Shown here: piece after piece, positions 51,601 through 60,898 of the stretch
Layout: each line of letters starts with the position of its first letter
Numbering within the stretch: position 1 is the stretch's first letter
NCBI RefSeq assembly: GCF_000224145.3
Contig: NC_020167.2
Location: 4,598,991 to 4,662,990, forward strand
Source of the DNA: Ciona intestinalis
Lineage: Eukaryota > Chordata > Ascidiacea > Phlebobranchia > Cionidae
DNA length: 64,000 nt
Direction of reading: 5' to 3'
The notes under the pieces: model-generated
Databases searched by the model: none
What the model was told of the DNA's origin: nothing
Seen by the model: the letters and a program-made list of their open reading frames with translations, nothing else
Position numbers and translations under genes: made by a program

Positions 51601-53329
51601 AACATCTCCTGGATTATCCGTCACAAGTTCCACTTTGATCAACTGGATTGTTTTCGGATTTACTTTACCACTGGAGGGAGTGATAACAATGGGTTTGGAT
51701 CCAGTATAAACCACTTTGAATTCTCCGACTAAAGATCCGTGGTTGATCAATGCAACTTCCTGGCTCAACACGCGACTGTTGGCGACCACCATTCCAAAAT
51801 CAACTGGTCCTTCCACATCAAGTAGAGGGGTGGGGGTGTAACTGTTTCAAAAGAAATAGTAAATTAAGAAGTTATAATACATATGAATTTAAATGAATGA
51901 ATGTAACTTGCTTTATCTTCCCCTGGCCAGAAAACGAAGTTGTAATCCTTGGGTACTAGTTACCACGTATATAACTTTTATATGTATACATTATATAGCT
52001 ATTTTTATATGTATACATATATGTATATATTATATAGCTTTTCAAGGGCACATACGTCCTCGACAGTAGCGGGGACAGGTCTGAACTCATAATCTACGGG
52101 TTAGACGCAGGTTTGGTAACCCACTGTGCCACGATACCAGATTTATTTACAAAAAAATCAACTTTATATAAGCTGTTACAGCCAGGCATGTTATGACTTT
52201 AACTAAGCTCTTGTTGCAGCTTCTTTTATGAGAATCAACATAGAGTTACTATAAAAAAACAGGACTGGAAAAGAACTTCAAAAAGCCAGTTCTCAAAATA
52301 TAAATTGCCAGAACAGCTCAATTAGATGTAAAAATGTTTTATGTTGTTGTAAAAGCAATATTATAACCCAAGAAATGCTGCTGTGTGTACAAAGTTTTAA
52401 TTACCCAAAACCCAAATTACAAATAAATAGTGTGAAGCCAACTACAATGCACTTACGCATAAAGTGGTATTTCAATTATGTCATCATCAACTGAAAGAAT
52501 GATTCTGTCCCGAGCATCTTCAGCCAAATCATTAAAATATTCAACTGATGCTTGAATTTCCAAGCCAGGAGCAACTGGCTTCTCTGGGTTGGTTACATGA
52601 AGCTTAAATTTCTGTGGAACACACAGTTTAAAATCATAGATTTTGTTTTAAAGGTTAGATATAGGGCAATTTTATGGTAATAGGCCAATCCTGGCTTAAA
52701 TCCCTTAAGCTTTTGGGTATTGAACCAATCCTGGCTTGAACCATAGGACCGCTTATGGGTTATGAACCAATCCTGGCCTAAATCCTAGAACCAATTGCAT
52801 GCAACAGTGCAGGACTTCACATACGGAATAGAATGGGGCAGTATATGAACCCAATTCTACAACTTGACTTAGGGTTAAAATGCACAAATGTTGGCAACAT
52901 TAAAAGTTATAATAGAGTTTTAATTAATTTATCAATATCCTGGCTTATCCATTCTTTGCAAAAGTTATCCATATTTTGCACAACTATCTAGCATACGCTT
53001 CAGTCTAATGCTGTACCAGGTAGTTATTAGGGTAAAAAACATGACAATGACAACAGTTGTATTAGGTAAATGAAATAAAATTGTTACAAGAACGGTCACA
53101 AGTAAATAAAAGTATTTCAGCTTTGTTAGCATTCATTCCACATTGAAGCCAGCTGAAAAAATACTAAATTCCAACTTACATTTGTTACTGGTGCATGAAA
53201 TCTTATTCTCTTGCTGAATTTACTGACGTTTTGAACGACTAGGTTTAAGGTGAGAACTTCATTGATCGTTGCGTCAACAAACTCCACAACAGGTGGAGAT
53301 ATTCTGATGCCAACTACATCACCTTCCAT
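18663..53329 (-). CDS. CFAP47: CFAP47, giant ciliary/flagellar protein with ASH repeats and a CH domain
   Basis: I chained 63 GT-AG exons in frame to 10,221 nt (3,406 residues; human about 3,190). Exons from the start: 53180-53329, 52457-52611, 51587-51841, 51028-51256, 50696-50850, 50208-50344, 49838-49926, 49596-49736, 49001-49203, 48610-48795, 48127-48321, 47684-47781, 47067-47233, 46703-46822, 46313-46440, 45739-45870, 45083-45221, 44638-44754, 44162-44347, 43723-43851, 43293-43440, 42955-43055, 42317-42519, 41638-41799, 41063-41227, 40524-40655, 40063-40187, 39519-39621, 39265-39404, 38495-38629, 37976-38083, 37209-37342, 36688-36896, 36330-36497, 35948-36049, 35388-35646, 34790-34893, 34264-34465, 33542-33727, 33183-33275, 32802-32914, 31859-32092, 31334-31477, 30626-30823, 28889-29072, 28179-28352, 27246-27511, 26834-27028, 26465-26631, 25825-26029, 25120-25337, 24573-24708, 23993-24212, 23334-23555, 22550-22769, 22147-22258, 21659-21752, 21225-21359, 20546-20713, 20110-20281, 19628-19787, 19094-19262, 18663-18887. 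Repeated Ig-like ASH/HYDIN strands (e.g. VEGPVDFGMVVANSRV) flank a CH domain at about residues 1870-2030. No signal peptide. The family is axonemal and needed for sperm flagella. HYDIN is excluded by size and CH position. Confidence 0.9.
19896..20070. mobile_element. MITE copy (degraded) in a CFAP47 intron
   Basis: Starts TAGTAGGGTGGGGGACC with part of the terminal repeat deleted. The internal TTTGGTAGTAAACAA and AGGATATTTTGATATTATGTG blocks remain. Confidence 0.65.
20370..20530. mobile_element. MITE copy (5' end lost) in a CFAP47 intron
   Basis: Internal family blocks plus the right terminus TCTTCCCCCAACCTACTA; the left terminus is no longer recognisable. Confidence 0.6.
28376..28630 (-). 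mobile_element. tRNA-derived SINE copy, diverged
   Basis: Head ends in a GCGCTGTAGCCCAGTGGTTA match, with body remnants and tail; in the CFAP47 intron right of exon 28179-28352. Confidence 0.65.
29110..30242. repeat. Copy 1 of a ~1.1-kb duplicated block, ending at the N gap
   Basis: Near-identical to 30293-31406. Contains a full copy of one CFAP47 exon (29444-29641) and a 5'-truncated copy of the preceding exon (30169-30242) that is cut exactly where the Ns begin. Differences from copy 2 are scattered substitutions and small indels, some in a SINE fragment. Confidence 0.9.
30243..30292. other. Assembly gap (50 N)
   Basis: Run of 50 undetermined bases, a conventional filler length. It separates the two copies of the duplicated block. 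Confidence 0.99.
30293..31406. repeat. Copy 2 of the ~1.1-kb duplicated block, starting at the N gap
   Basis: Starts directly after the Ns with the sequence that opens copy 1 (near 29110) and ends at 31406, where copy 1 meets the gap. It continues into the intact exon 31334-31477, so this copy was used in the CFAP47 chain. The exon at 30626-30823 differs from copy 1 by at least one codon (Thr versus Ile in RKT[T/I]DQGPT). Confidence 0.9.
32200..32430 (-). mobile_element. SINE variant with a different 3' body
   Basis: The tRNA-like head and CTTGGGCAAGTCACTTAAC body match the main family, but the 3' part is replaced by a block with CTTGACAAGGATCTCACCC. That block recurs near 23220-23300, 35815-35890 and 50010-50070, suggesting a second SINE subfamily. 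Confidence 0.6.
33183..34465 (-). other. CFAP47: CFAP47 exons encoding the calponin-homology domain
   Basis: Exons 34264-34465, 33542-33727 and 33183-33275. The first carries GERIVLAWLNHHYE and FDYDLLDGLVLASVVSAYCP, the first CH helices. The second carries YDIQATDITDPNPISLLLVR, the DIxxxNP-type later helix. The combination of a CH domain inside ASH repeats is what identifies CFAP47 rather than HYDIN or CFAP65. Confidence 0.85.
34920..35202 (-). mobile_element. tRNA-derived SINE copy
   Basis: Head GGCACCGTGGTAAAGTGG, B-box region ATGGGTTCAAGGCTTG, and full body and tail; in a CFAP47 intron. Confidence 0.8.
37381..37440. repeat. Short hairpin repeat, type copy
   Basis: TGTCTTTTCG (37383-37392) pairs perfectly with CGAAAAGACA (37426-37435) across a 33-nt AT-rich loop. 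Related copies lie near 20774-20830, 34104-34160, 37507-37565, 44811-44872, 45940-46000 and 46565-46620. Each is followed by a shared GGATATAGCGACAAAACAAC-type segment. Confidence 0.75.
39016..39190 (-). repeat. Three-copy tandem repeat with AG|GT splice-like junctions
   Basis: Units of ~75-83 bp. On the minus strand (sense to CFAP47) each carries ATTTTCTACAG directly followed by GT (GTTAAT, GTAAAT, GTAATT). The junctions are at 39021/22, 39094/95 and 39176/77, inside the intron between exons 39265-39404 and 38495-38629. Confidence 0.75.
43085..43285. repeat. Imperfect tandem repeats, GCATTTTATGAAGGAAAAT core
   Basis: The core recurs with variation near 43115, 43210 and 43258, in the CFAP47 intron between exons 43293-43440 and 42955-43055. 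Confidence 0.6.
43970..44115 (-). repeat. Tandem array of an ~18-bp AT-rich unit containing GTAAGT-like sequence
   Basis: The plus strand repeats ACTTACAAAAATATGAATA with variations about eight times. Read on the sense strand of CFAP47 this gives several GTAAGT/GTAAGG-like hexamers in the intron between exons 44162-44347 and 43723-43851. Confidence 0.75.
45384..45580. mobile_element. MITE copy, near full length, in a CFAP47 intron
   Basis: TATAGTAGGGTGGAGGAAG left end, ACCAACCTACTATATA right end, about 197 bp. Confidence 0.8.
50432..50629. mobile_element. MITE copy, full length, in a CFAP47 intron
   Basis: TATAGTTGGGTGGGGGAAG left end and TCTTCCCCCACCCTACTATA right end, the best-preserved inverted repeat pair in the window, about 198 bp, TA at both edges. 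Confidence 0.85.
51892..52141 (-). mobile_element. tRNA-derived SINE copy
   Basis: Same head (TGGCACAGTGGGTTACC) and tail (GTTACATTCATTCATT), with a shortened, AT-expanded body; in a CFAP47 intron. Confidence 0.75.
52684..52800. repeat. Three imperfect tandem units in a CFAP47 intron
   Basis: The core CCAATCCTGGCTTAAATCC or close variants occurs three times between exons 53180-53329 and 52457-52611. Confidence 0.7.
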
Positions 53330-54274
53330 ATTTACATAGTTTTCTGCGAAAAAACATTGGCAGTGAAACGTTTATGTTTAAGGTATGTCTATGTCTGAAG
53401 ATATAACTGAAACTTTTCTGTTCTACGTATAATCGATAGCATATACATACCATTCCGATACACAGTGGTAGTAAAAACGCTGCCCTTAATTTAATTAAAC
53501 TGAGGTATTTGGTAAAAATAAAAAAAGTAGACTTTTGGTGTTAAAGTCCGTAAAATTTTAATTTCCAGCATCTACTGCGCTGTACTGTTACCATGGTTTC
53601 CGTGACATCATCTAGGTGGCACTAAACAAATTTAATATTATTTTGAGGGGATACTACAATAACTACTTTGAACCAGAGTCCGTATATGTGTAACATCTGT
53701 ATGTTTATATACGGACTCCATCTGTATGTTTATATACGGACTCTGCTCCAAACTGTTTATTTATCAACCGAAATCGTGATTTGTTAATCTTTATATTTGT
53801 AGTTTTACTCAAAGGTATTTTCAATTATGCTTCTTATCAAATGGAAAGTGATAAATGCAAAACCAAAGCAAAATGTAGGCAAGTTGGGTTTTATTTACAA
53901 AAATAAATAAGCTGCATTATTCCACAAAACATAAAAAAATGTACAATAATCATCAAAAATTCACAATATACACGAAAAGAGTGAATTAATCTGATGTTTC
54001 AACGGTACAATTATAAGTACAGGGATCTTTTTTAATGTCAACAAATCTAATACGAAATAAATATTTTAAAACTCATGATTGTAAAAATATGTTAAGTCCT
54101 ATTGGTTAAAAGATACTGTGTATAAAATAAGTGCATAATAAAAAGAAGACATTTTGAACTTTTAACTTGTCACAGTAAAATAAATTTCACATTACACTTT
54201 GTACCTACAATATATTAAAACAAGCACAAAATAGAAATAAATGGCAAGTGAAAACTCTTATGAAGCACAATACC
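53330..54274. promoter_or_regulatory. CFAP47 upstream region / 3' flank of the RAZUL-repeat gene
   Basis: Holds CFAP47's 5' leader and promoter. A tandem repeat of TCTGTATGTTTATATACGGA lies at about 53696-53752. A possible RFX X-box lies at 53587-53600. A minus-strand AATAAA near 53892 could end the upstream transcript. No coding sequence seen. Confidence 0.5.
53587..53600 (-). promoter_or_regulatory. Candidate RFX X-box (one perfect half-site)
   Basis: On the minus strand, GAAACCATGGTAAC: the GGTAAC half matches the X-box consensus, the other half is imperfect, with a 2-bp AT spacer. It lies about 260 bp upstream of the CFAP47 start codon. RFX factors drive ciliary genes in animals. Confidence 0.35.
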
Positions 54275-55425
54275 TTAATTTCCATCTTCTTCTTGATCTG
54301 TTATAAAAGAAGATCTTTAAAATGTAAATTCAATTGTTTATTAATTTCCAATTACAAACAGGTAACTCCAACCAGGTTTTGTAATTTTTTCTATTCGAAA
54401 TATTATGGTTTTTCTACCTTTGTGCTTCTCATTGTTACCTACGGATGACACTTCACGAACAACAGCTTGAACCACATCACTATGTGGATTCACACCTGGC
54501 AAAGTCTCAAGGACGCTTTGAAGGTATTCTGGATCATTTACATTATCATTGGCCTGTAAAAGGAACCATAAAATATACTTTTACAATACTGGAATCCCAT
54601 TTTACCACATATACGCAGCTCTGAACTTTCAAGGGTGGTAGGTATATTTACAAACCTTATTTAAAGAACTTGATTGCATTGAACTTTCACGAATTTGATC
54701 TTCTGTTGAGGAACAAAACACAATCAAGTTTAATGTTAAACTTACTAAAAGACAGATTCTAAGAAGTAATTTTTTTTTTTATAACTTTACCTGCAAACAC
54801 CTTTATTGCTTCCTGAACCATTTCATTACGTGGGTTCACGCCAGGAAGTGTCTCCAGCACACTCTGGATATAATCAGGATCAATTACAGCATCATCTTCC
54901 ATCTAAAATAATAAAGACAACCTTTTAAAATTAAGTTATAACACAGCAGGTTTAAGACTACTTCAAATTTAATCTTTTTGAACATGCAAACTGTGGAAGA
55001 GTTACTAGGTCTAAACAATGTAATCCTTTAAAAAATTTGTGTAAATTTACTTCTTCTTCACTTGACACATTATTCTTTTCATTTTGAAGTGAGTTTTCAC
55101 CAAGGAGAGGGTCAGCTATTTCTTGCAGTGCACGTTGAATAACCTCACTTCTTGGGTTTACTCCAGGCAAACTAATAAGTACACTCTGTAAAAACTCTTT
55201 TTCATCCTGGTCATCCGTATCCATCTGTTAAAACAATGTATTATGCAGGTTTGTAATATTTTGAGCAAAATAATACATGAAAGTGGTCAAAATAACGTGA
55301 GCTTTTATATTGCATTTTTGTTGATAACTTTATTAAAAAAAAAGTCTTTTTCCCAAGACAAATCAAATCGCTTCATAACTGCACTGCAGTACCTGTTCCA
55401 TTTCCTCATGTGCTGTTTTTGCCAT
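54275..55425 (-). CDS. Three-copy Rpn10 C-terminal (RAZUL-like) repeat protein
   Basis: Six coding exons chain in frame to 166-167 residues: 55393-55425, 55051-55224, 54791-54902, 54656-54702, 54439-54553 and 54275-54297 (stop TAA at 54275-54277). After MAKTAHEEMEQ come three copies of the element that closes PSMD4/Rpn10: FLQSVLISLPGVNPRSEVIQ, YIQSVLETLPGVNPRNEMVQ and YLQSVLETLPGVNPHSDVVQ. They are joined by acidic/Ser-rich linkers, with nothing else recognisable. The human counterpart in Rpn10 is the RAZUL segment that folds on binding the AZUL domain of UBE3A/E6AP. No VWA domain and no ubiquitin-interacting motif are present, so it would not itself sit in the proteasome as Rpn10 does. It lies ~390 bp downstream of the PSMD4 stop on the same strand, clearly by local duplication. 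It could be a separate (possibly trans-spliced) gene or alternative 3' exons of PSMD4. Confidence 0.75.
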
Positions 55426-55810
55426 GTTCTTGGCTATTAGCTGTTTTCATCAATAACACAATGGTACTGAGCAACTCAGAGAAAGCCTATTTTAATTCAC
55501 AACTAAGCTAAACTGTAAAGTGAACAAATTGATAGGTTAGTTGTGCACTTAAAGCAGACACATCATTGGAACAAAGATTTATTGTTTACATCGTGTTTCT
55601 ATAGCTAGTGCCGCAAACATTTAAACACCATGCAGTACAATGAATTTTAAATACTACGTAAATATGTTTGTGTCGAAACAATGAGATTCATTACATGAAA
55701 GCAGCTTTAAATTTATAGACAATAAAATTCCTTTTCATAGCATTATCTAAGCTTATGAAATGAACAGTTTCCAAGTATTCATCAGTTTGTAAATCAGTGG
55801 GACGTATCAG

Positions 55811-58529
55811 TTATTTGCCATCTTTTTTTGATGAATCATCCTTTTTCTCTCCATCTTTTCTTTGTGTGAACTCTGTCATAGCTTGCTGTACTGCTTCACT
55901 GTTTGGGTTTACACCGGGCAAACTCTCTAAGACAGACTGCAGGTAATCAGGATCAGCTATTACGTCATCATCATCATCTTCACTATCACCCTCAATCTAT
56001 AAAGGCAGGGAATTTAAAATTACTTTTATTTGATAAAATTTTGTACCAGTTGATTTTTTGGATAATATTTTAATTGTTAAAATTTTATAGTAAATATATA
56101 TTTTTTTATTCTTCATTAATGAAATTTCATAATAAAATTGATACAAACTAACCTGTCCTTGGTATCCTGCCGCAGATTCTGTTTCCATTGGTGTCTGAGG
56201 AACACTATCTAAAATTGTAACAATTTTTTAAACCCAATTCTTTGCCCTAGTTTAATAAAGTACTTTATTTACCTTGGCAGTCCTACACATGCAAAAATAC
56301 ACTGAATCACATTACAACCAAAAAAAGTATTAAAGTAATAAAACTAAACTGACCTTCTGGTGTTGCTTGCATGGACATCGTGAGTGCATAAGCAATCTGC
56401 TCATCCTCTGTCATCATTGCAATGTCCACTTCTCCTGTAGGAGCAGCAGGAGCTGTTGCTGGAGGATCATCAAGCATGGTCTCCTCACCGCCTCCAGCCG
56501 TTGCTGGAGCAGACTGCGTCTCATTTTTAGATCTTCTCGCCTCTTCTTCTTGCCGGTGACGTTGCTCTTCAAGAGAAACACGGAGAGCGAGAGCAAGCTC
56601 CGGATCAGCATTAGGATCAAAACCCATATCAAACTCTTGTGCTCCGGATGACATTGAGCCTTCTTCTACAACAATAGGAGAACTTCCTATTGCACCAGAT
56701 AACATAGATCCAGGTGGAATGGTTACCAGATGTGAGCTGTTGATTAAGAATACGAATTTGTATTACTGTTTTGTAAGAAGTGTAACTACCAATTAAAGAA
56801 TTTGATAATTACCCAGCACCATCTTTTCCATTTAAAGTATTAATGAAAGAAATAAGTTTGTCTGTGTTGCAATCTTGCTCTCCAAAATTAATGACATCAA
56901 CCGAAACCTTTTCTTTCTTTAGCTTTTTCGCAACTTTAATAATCTGTAAAACAATATTGTAGTGGTATGGTGGTATGGTGGTATCTGGTATGTATGTATG
57001 TAACTTACTTTATCCTCGCGTGACCGGAAAACGACAGTCGTTATCACACGAGTTTAACACCTCGTACCAGCTTACGAGTTACCATGTATGTTACTTTGTG
57101 GGTAATTATTTTTTAGGGGATTTTTGTATTTTTTTTTATGCAAGGCCGATAATTTGGACAACCCATTAGTGACTACTGGGTTGAAGCAATTGCCGTTAAG
57201 TGTCTTGCCCAAGGACACATACGCTCACAATGGTAGCAACGTCGAGCCTTGAACCCATAACCTATGGGTTACAGGCAGGCACGCTAACCACTATGCCACG
57301 TCGCCAGACAAACATTAATAATCCTAAACTCAAGTTCTGAGTAGTTGCCAAATGGAATAGTGGATCTCGATAACTTGTAGTGTCTATAATAATAAACCCA
57401 AAGGTTAAAGACAAAGGTAAATAGCTTAAACAACAACCATATGTAATCTAAGCACATATTTCAACTATCGAAACCCAAATCCTTTGCCATCCTACATTAA
57501 GGTTGGTAATAATTTCAAGTTGAAACTTGGCCATAATATATTAAGCGAATAAGTTGAAGCACTTGACAATTGACATGGCAGTAATTTTTAATTCGAAAAC
57601 CTCTTTTTCATCTTCTTGTATAGGGCTGCCTATAAAAGCAACAATTCTAGTCTTGTGGTTCTTGCTTTGCCGATGTTTTAAAGCCAGGTGAGCAACTCGT
57701 AGACCGTTTAACAACTTCATTTCACCCTTGGGTTGGATGAGATTAAGTTTGGAAAGAAGTTTTCCGGAGTCGGTCGTAAGAGTGACATGCACCTGGGTAC
57801 TAAAGAAACACAAACTGATGTAAAATCTACTTGCCAATCGGTTATAATATTTCTTCAGAAAATACTAAATAAAGGTGTAAATATTCGTATATTAAATTAG
57901 AGGTAGTTTCTGCACAGTGTGTAGCAGGTGCACTCATAATTTTGTTTACTCTTCTTTGTTATGCATCACCATGCTATAATTTATACCAATGCATGCCAAT
58001 TAATTAAACAGTAAACCATCTCTAAAAAAAGTATGAATTCTTAAAGTACGTGCAAAATATCATCAGAAACGGATATAAAATTAAAAATAAACTTATTAAG
58101 AATAAAATTTATAAAATACAAAGCATCATACTCGGCCATTGAAAGCAGTGCCACATTATTTTCTGGATTTGAACGCAGTTTTGTTCTACATATCATGTTT
58201 GCAGCATCCTGCTGAGCTTGAATCCTGGTTGGCAGATAATCGCCATTTCTCATAAACTCACTGTTGTCAATACTGTTAAAAAGTTGTAGTAGTAAAAATA
58301 AAACTGTCTTTATATTTACGCTTATTAAAATTTGACTTCTTTTATTAAAATTGACTTAATATTAAATGGTATACAATGGCGTATAAATATAGACATAGGA
58401 GATACAGTAAATAAAATAATGATTTTTTTTATGTAGGTTGGCTATTTCATATTGTAGAAGATTGTATTATACGAATCTTAACACAGTAAACAGAAACACT
58501 TACCACAGTACGGTGCTTTCTAAAACCAT
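55811..58529 (-). CDS. PSMD4: PSMD4 / Rpn10, ubiquitin receptor of the 26S proteasome
   Basis: Seven coding exons give 373 residues (human 377): 58504-58529, 58132-58272, 57601-57799, 56813-56943, 56354-56736, 56153-56208 and 55811-55996. The N-terminal VWA domain ([20 protein letters not shown] ... [20 protein letters not shown] ... [10 protein letters not shown]) docks the subunit into the regulatory particle. Two ubiquitin-interacting motifs follow: [15 protein letters not shown] (exon 5) and [13 protein letters not shown] (end of exon 5). The last exon carries the RAZUL-type element [20 protein letters not shown] and ends KKDGK, as in the vertebrate protein. A minus-strand AATAAA near 55580 is a plausible poly(A) signal, leaving only ~150 bp to the next gene's first exon. 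Exon 1 codes only 26 nt. Confidence 0.96.
56988..57308 (-). mobile_element. tRNA-derived SINE, full length
   Basis: Read on the minus strand it starts with a tRNA-like head, TGGCATAGTGGTTAGCG (A-box region), then GGTTATGGGTTCAAGGCTCG (B box GGTTCAAGGCT). A conserved body with CTTGGGCAAGACACTTAAC follows, and the element ends in a GTTACATA/TTCATTCA-type tail. It lies in PSMD4 intron 3. Many partial copies occur in the window, mostly body and tail, including 7183-7345, 10556-10815, 27515-27605, 27895-28020, 32985-33090, 40783-40915, 47228-47415, 61093-61245 and 63420-63492. Confidence 0.85.
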
Positions 58530-59691
58530 AGCTTTGATTCGTTTCAAACTAAATTTCCTAGTTAAACTTCAGATACCGCAATTGTTTCAAATGTTACTGA
58601 AAATTTGTTTTGTCACGATAACGACAAAGTACTTTCGTAGTTTAGTTATACGCCGCAACCAAAGTATACACAAGTTAAAGAAATACCAACAATGTTGCCC
58701 CCGGCCCCGTCGCTAATCATTAAGTAACAATTTTATTTTTATTTTTAGAAATCAAAAGACGACTGTATTTGCAAGTAAACCACAAAACTTTGTTTTCAGC
58801 TCGTTTTACGTCAGAATCTGTATATAGACATGTTTATACACCGACCCTGTTCCAGAGCCATAACCCTGTTCTACGTATTCTGATCCCAGCAACCCGCAAT
58901 AATGCATCCAAATGAGAATCTTGCATAATGAGATTGACTCGGAACCCGATACCTCTGGGTTACAGGCAGCAGGCGCCCCCACCACTTTACCGTAGCGCAG
59001 ACATAGCACACACATATTCAGCAGTTTCGCGACTTGAGGCCGATGATGCCACTGCTACAACACCAAATCTCTTGTACGTGTGTTAACATAGTTTAATAAA
59101 GAAAAGGTGCTACTAAACTATGCTGCTATTTACGAAAATGAACAGTGCATGGCGTCACTTTTAAGCTTCAGGCGAGTGAGTTAAACCACAAATGCTATAC
59201 GTCATTGGCCCAGCCAGCAGCCAATGGAATAAATAATTAAAATCGATATTTCCAGAATACAATAACGTTGACTATATGCAAACAAGTAAGTTAGTCTGTC
59301 TGTTTATTGTTTGGTTATTCAATAACTTGATTCACGAGGGACTTACTGGATTCTTGTTGAACAGTTTTAAAGAGAAAGTTCTGTCAGTATCAAGTTTAGC
59401 CTTTTACTTTATAGTATATACTTTTTGTTGTGGCGCTTAAATGGCTGCGTTATTAATAATTAAACATTGGAAATAAAGAGCGTTCGCTTGAACAAATGTA
59501 AAGTGCTGTAGTTCGTGCATAGTAATTTTTAATATCAGTTAAAATATGATTGTTCTTACGTTTAACAGAATGCTGGTAAATTAAATGTTCTGCTTAAAAT
59601 GTAAAGTTGCTTTTTAGCTGGTGGGTCAAACGGGTATATATACTACAGGAAGCTGTTCAAGTTAATTTCTGCCATTTTTAAATCAGAAATA
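58530..59691. promoter_or_regulatory. Divergent promoter interval, PSMD4 (-) and 59692 gene (+)
   Basis: About 1.16 kb between start codons, holding a SINE head (58852-59010). TATATATA at 59635-59642 lies ~50 bp before the 59692 start and is a candidate TATA box for that gene. No coding sequence recognised. Confidence 0.5.
58852..59010 (-). mobile_element. SINE head fragment upstream of PSMD4
   Basis: Contains a tRNA-like head with GGTTCCGAGTC at the B-box position; the body is short. It sits in the divergent interval between PSMD4 and the 59692 gene. Confidence 0.55.
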
Positions 59692-60898
59692 ATGGCTACC
59701 CTTTGTGTAAAACGTAGAAAAATACTCTACGTTAAAGGTTATGGGGGTTTCTTTGGATCAATTAATAGTCAAAGTAATCAAAACGAGGGAAAGGTTCGAA
59801 CAGCTTTTAAAGATTGGTTCAACGTTTCAGATGAGGATATTATAATTCAATCGAACCGCGGCCAGATTAGATTGGCTTTTAGAAGAGCAAGCCTGACTGT
59901 TCCAGACAAAATGATTGTTGATCTGAGAAAACACATTAATGAAGCTATGGACCTATGCGACTGTGACAAAATACATCTTATAATTATCGCCCACAGTCAC
60001 GGAGCAAAATGTATTATGGATACTTTCCACAACTTGGGAGTTCCGCCAATTCAAGTAACCAAAATATATCAATCGACGGCAATTATTACATTTGGACCGA
60101 CCGATTTGGTGACAAAATCCACAGCGAAAGTAAGTGATTCGGTTTGTTAATATGCCCTTTTCAGTTTTCTTTCTGAAAATGTCATCCAATTATTTTTAGG
60201 TTACAGGAAACTTTTACTTTAAAAACGACTCGATGGTGGATCAGTTTCGCAAAAAATGGACCACACATGATTGTAACGTTACGCAGCTGGGGGAGTTTAA
60301 AAGGTTAACAGAAGACACCTTTGAATGCTCATGCTGTCACCATAGGACACCAGAAGCTGATGCACAACATGAAGAAGAGGGTACAATTAGAACGCCGTGG
60401 TAGGTGTCTTAATTATATTAGGGTGGGGTAAGATGGGACATATTTTTATTCTCTGTCCTTGTCTTTTTTGGTAGAGTAAGCAAGAATATTTACAGAATTA
60501 TATATAACTATTGAATGACCGGTGATTCTATAAAAGCATAGTTTAATATGAAAACAGTGACTTTGTGCATCTTGATCTGTTCCTAAATCTTTGGAGTATA
60601 GGTAATATTTTAAATATATATGTAGTTATTTTACCTTTTTAGCGAAATGGTTCCAAATGCAGTCAATGCACCAGTGCAAAAGGTGGCCGCTGTGGGGGCA
60701 GCTGGTATTGCAGTAGCAGCTGTTGTTGGAACTGCTGTGGGAGCGGCGGCAGGTCCTGGTACCGCTGTAGCACTCGTTGTAGGTTCCCTTGTCAATGCAG
60801 TACGAAAAGAGTATCGGAATATAAAGGCACATTTTATGGGGGACTACATTTCCTGCAGAAGCTTGCAGTTTAAAATAAGACAGATGTTTGGATTGTAA
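59692..60898 (+). CDS. Unrecognised 297-residue protein, hydrolase-like elbow and Gly/Ala-rich hydrophobic segment
   Basis: Exons 59692-60129, 60200-60399 and 60643-60898 join in frame with GT-AG borders. I do not recognise the family. The N-terminal half has alternating strand/helix character and the segment KIHLIIIAHSHGAKCIMDTF (about residues 94-113). It resembles the beta-strand, nucleophile turn and helix of alpha/beta hydrolases, but with AHSHG in place of GxSxG. The middle has a Cys/His cluster (CSCCHH). The C-terminal exon has a long Ala/Gly/Val stretch (about 225-260) able to cross or insert into a membrane, then a basic tail. No signal peptide. The ATG at 59692 is preceded by a TATA-like box. 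It may be a lineage-specific or horizontally acquired lipase-like protein; function unknown. Confidence 0.75.
60415..60550. mobile_element. MITE left half in an intron of the 59692 gene
   Basis: TATTAGGGTGGGGTAAGATG start, then degraded internal sequence; the right terminus is missing. Confidence 0.6.

Noticed and set aside
57240..57308. Possible tRNA gene on the minus strand
   Set aside because: A and B box-like sequence is present, but there is no proper acceptor stem and it continues into a repeat body found many times; it is a SINE head.
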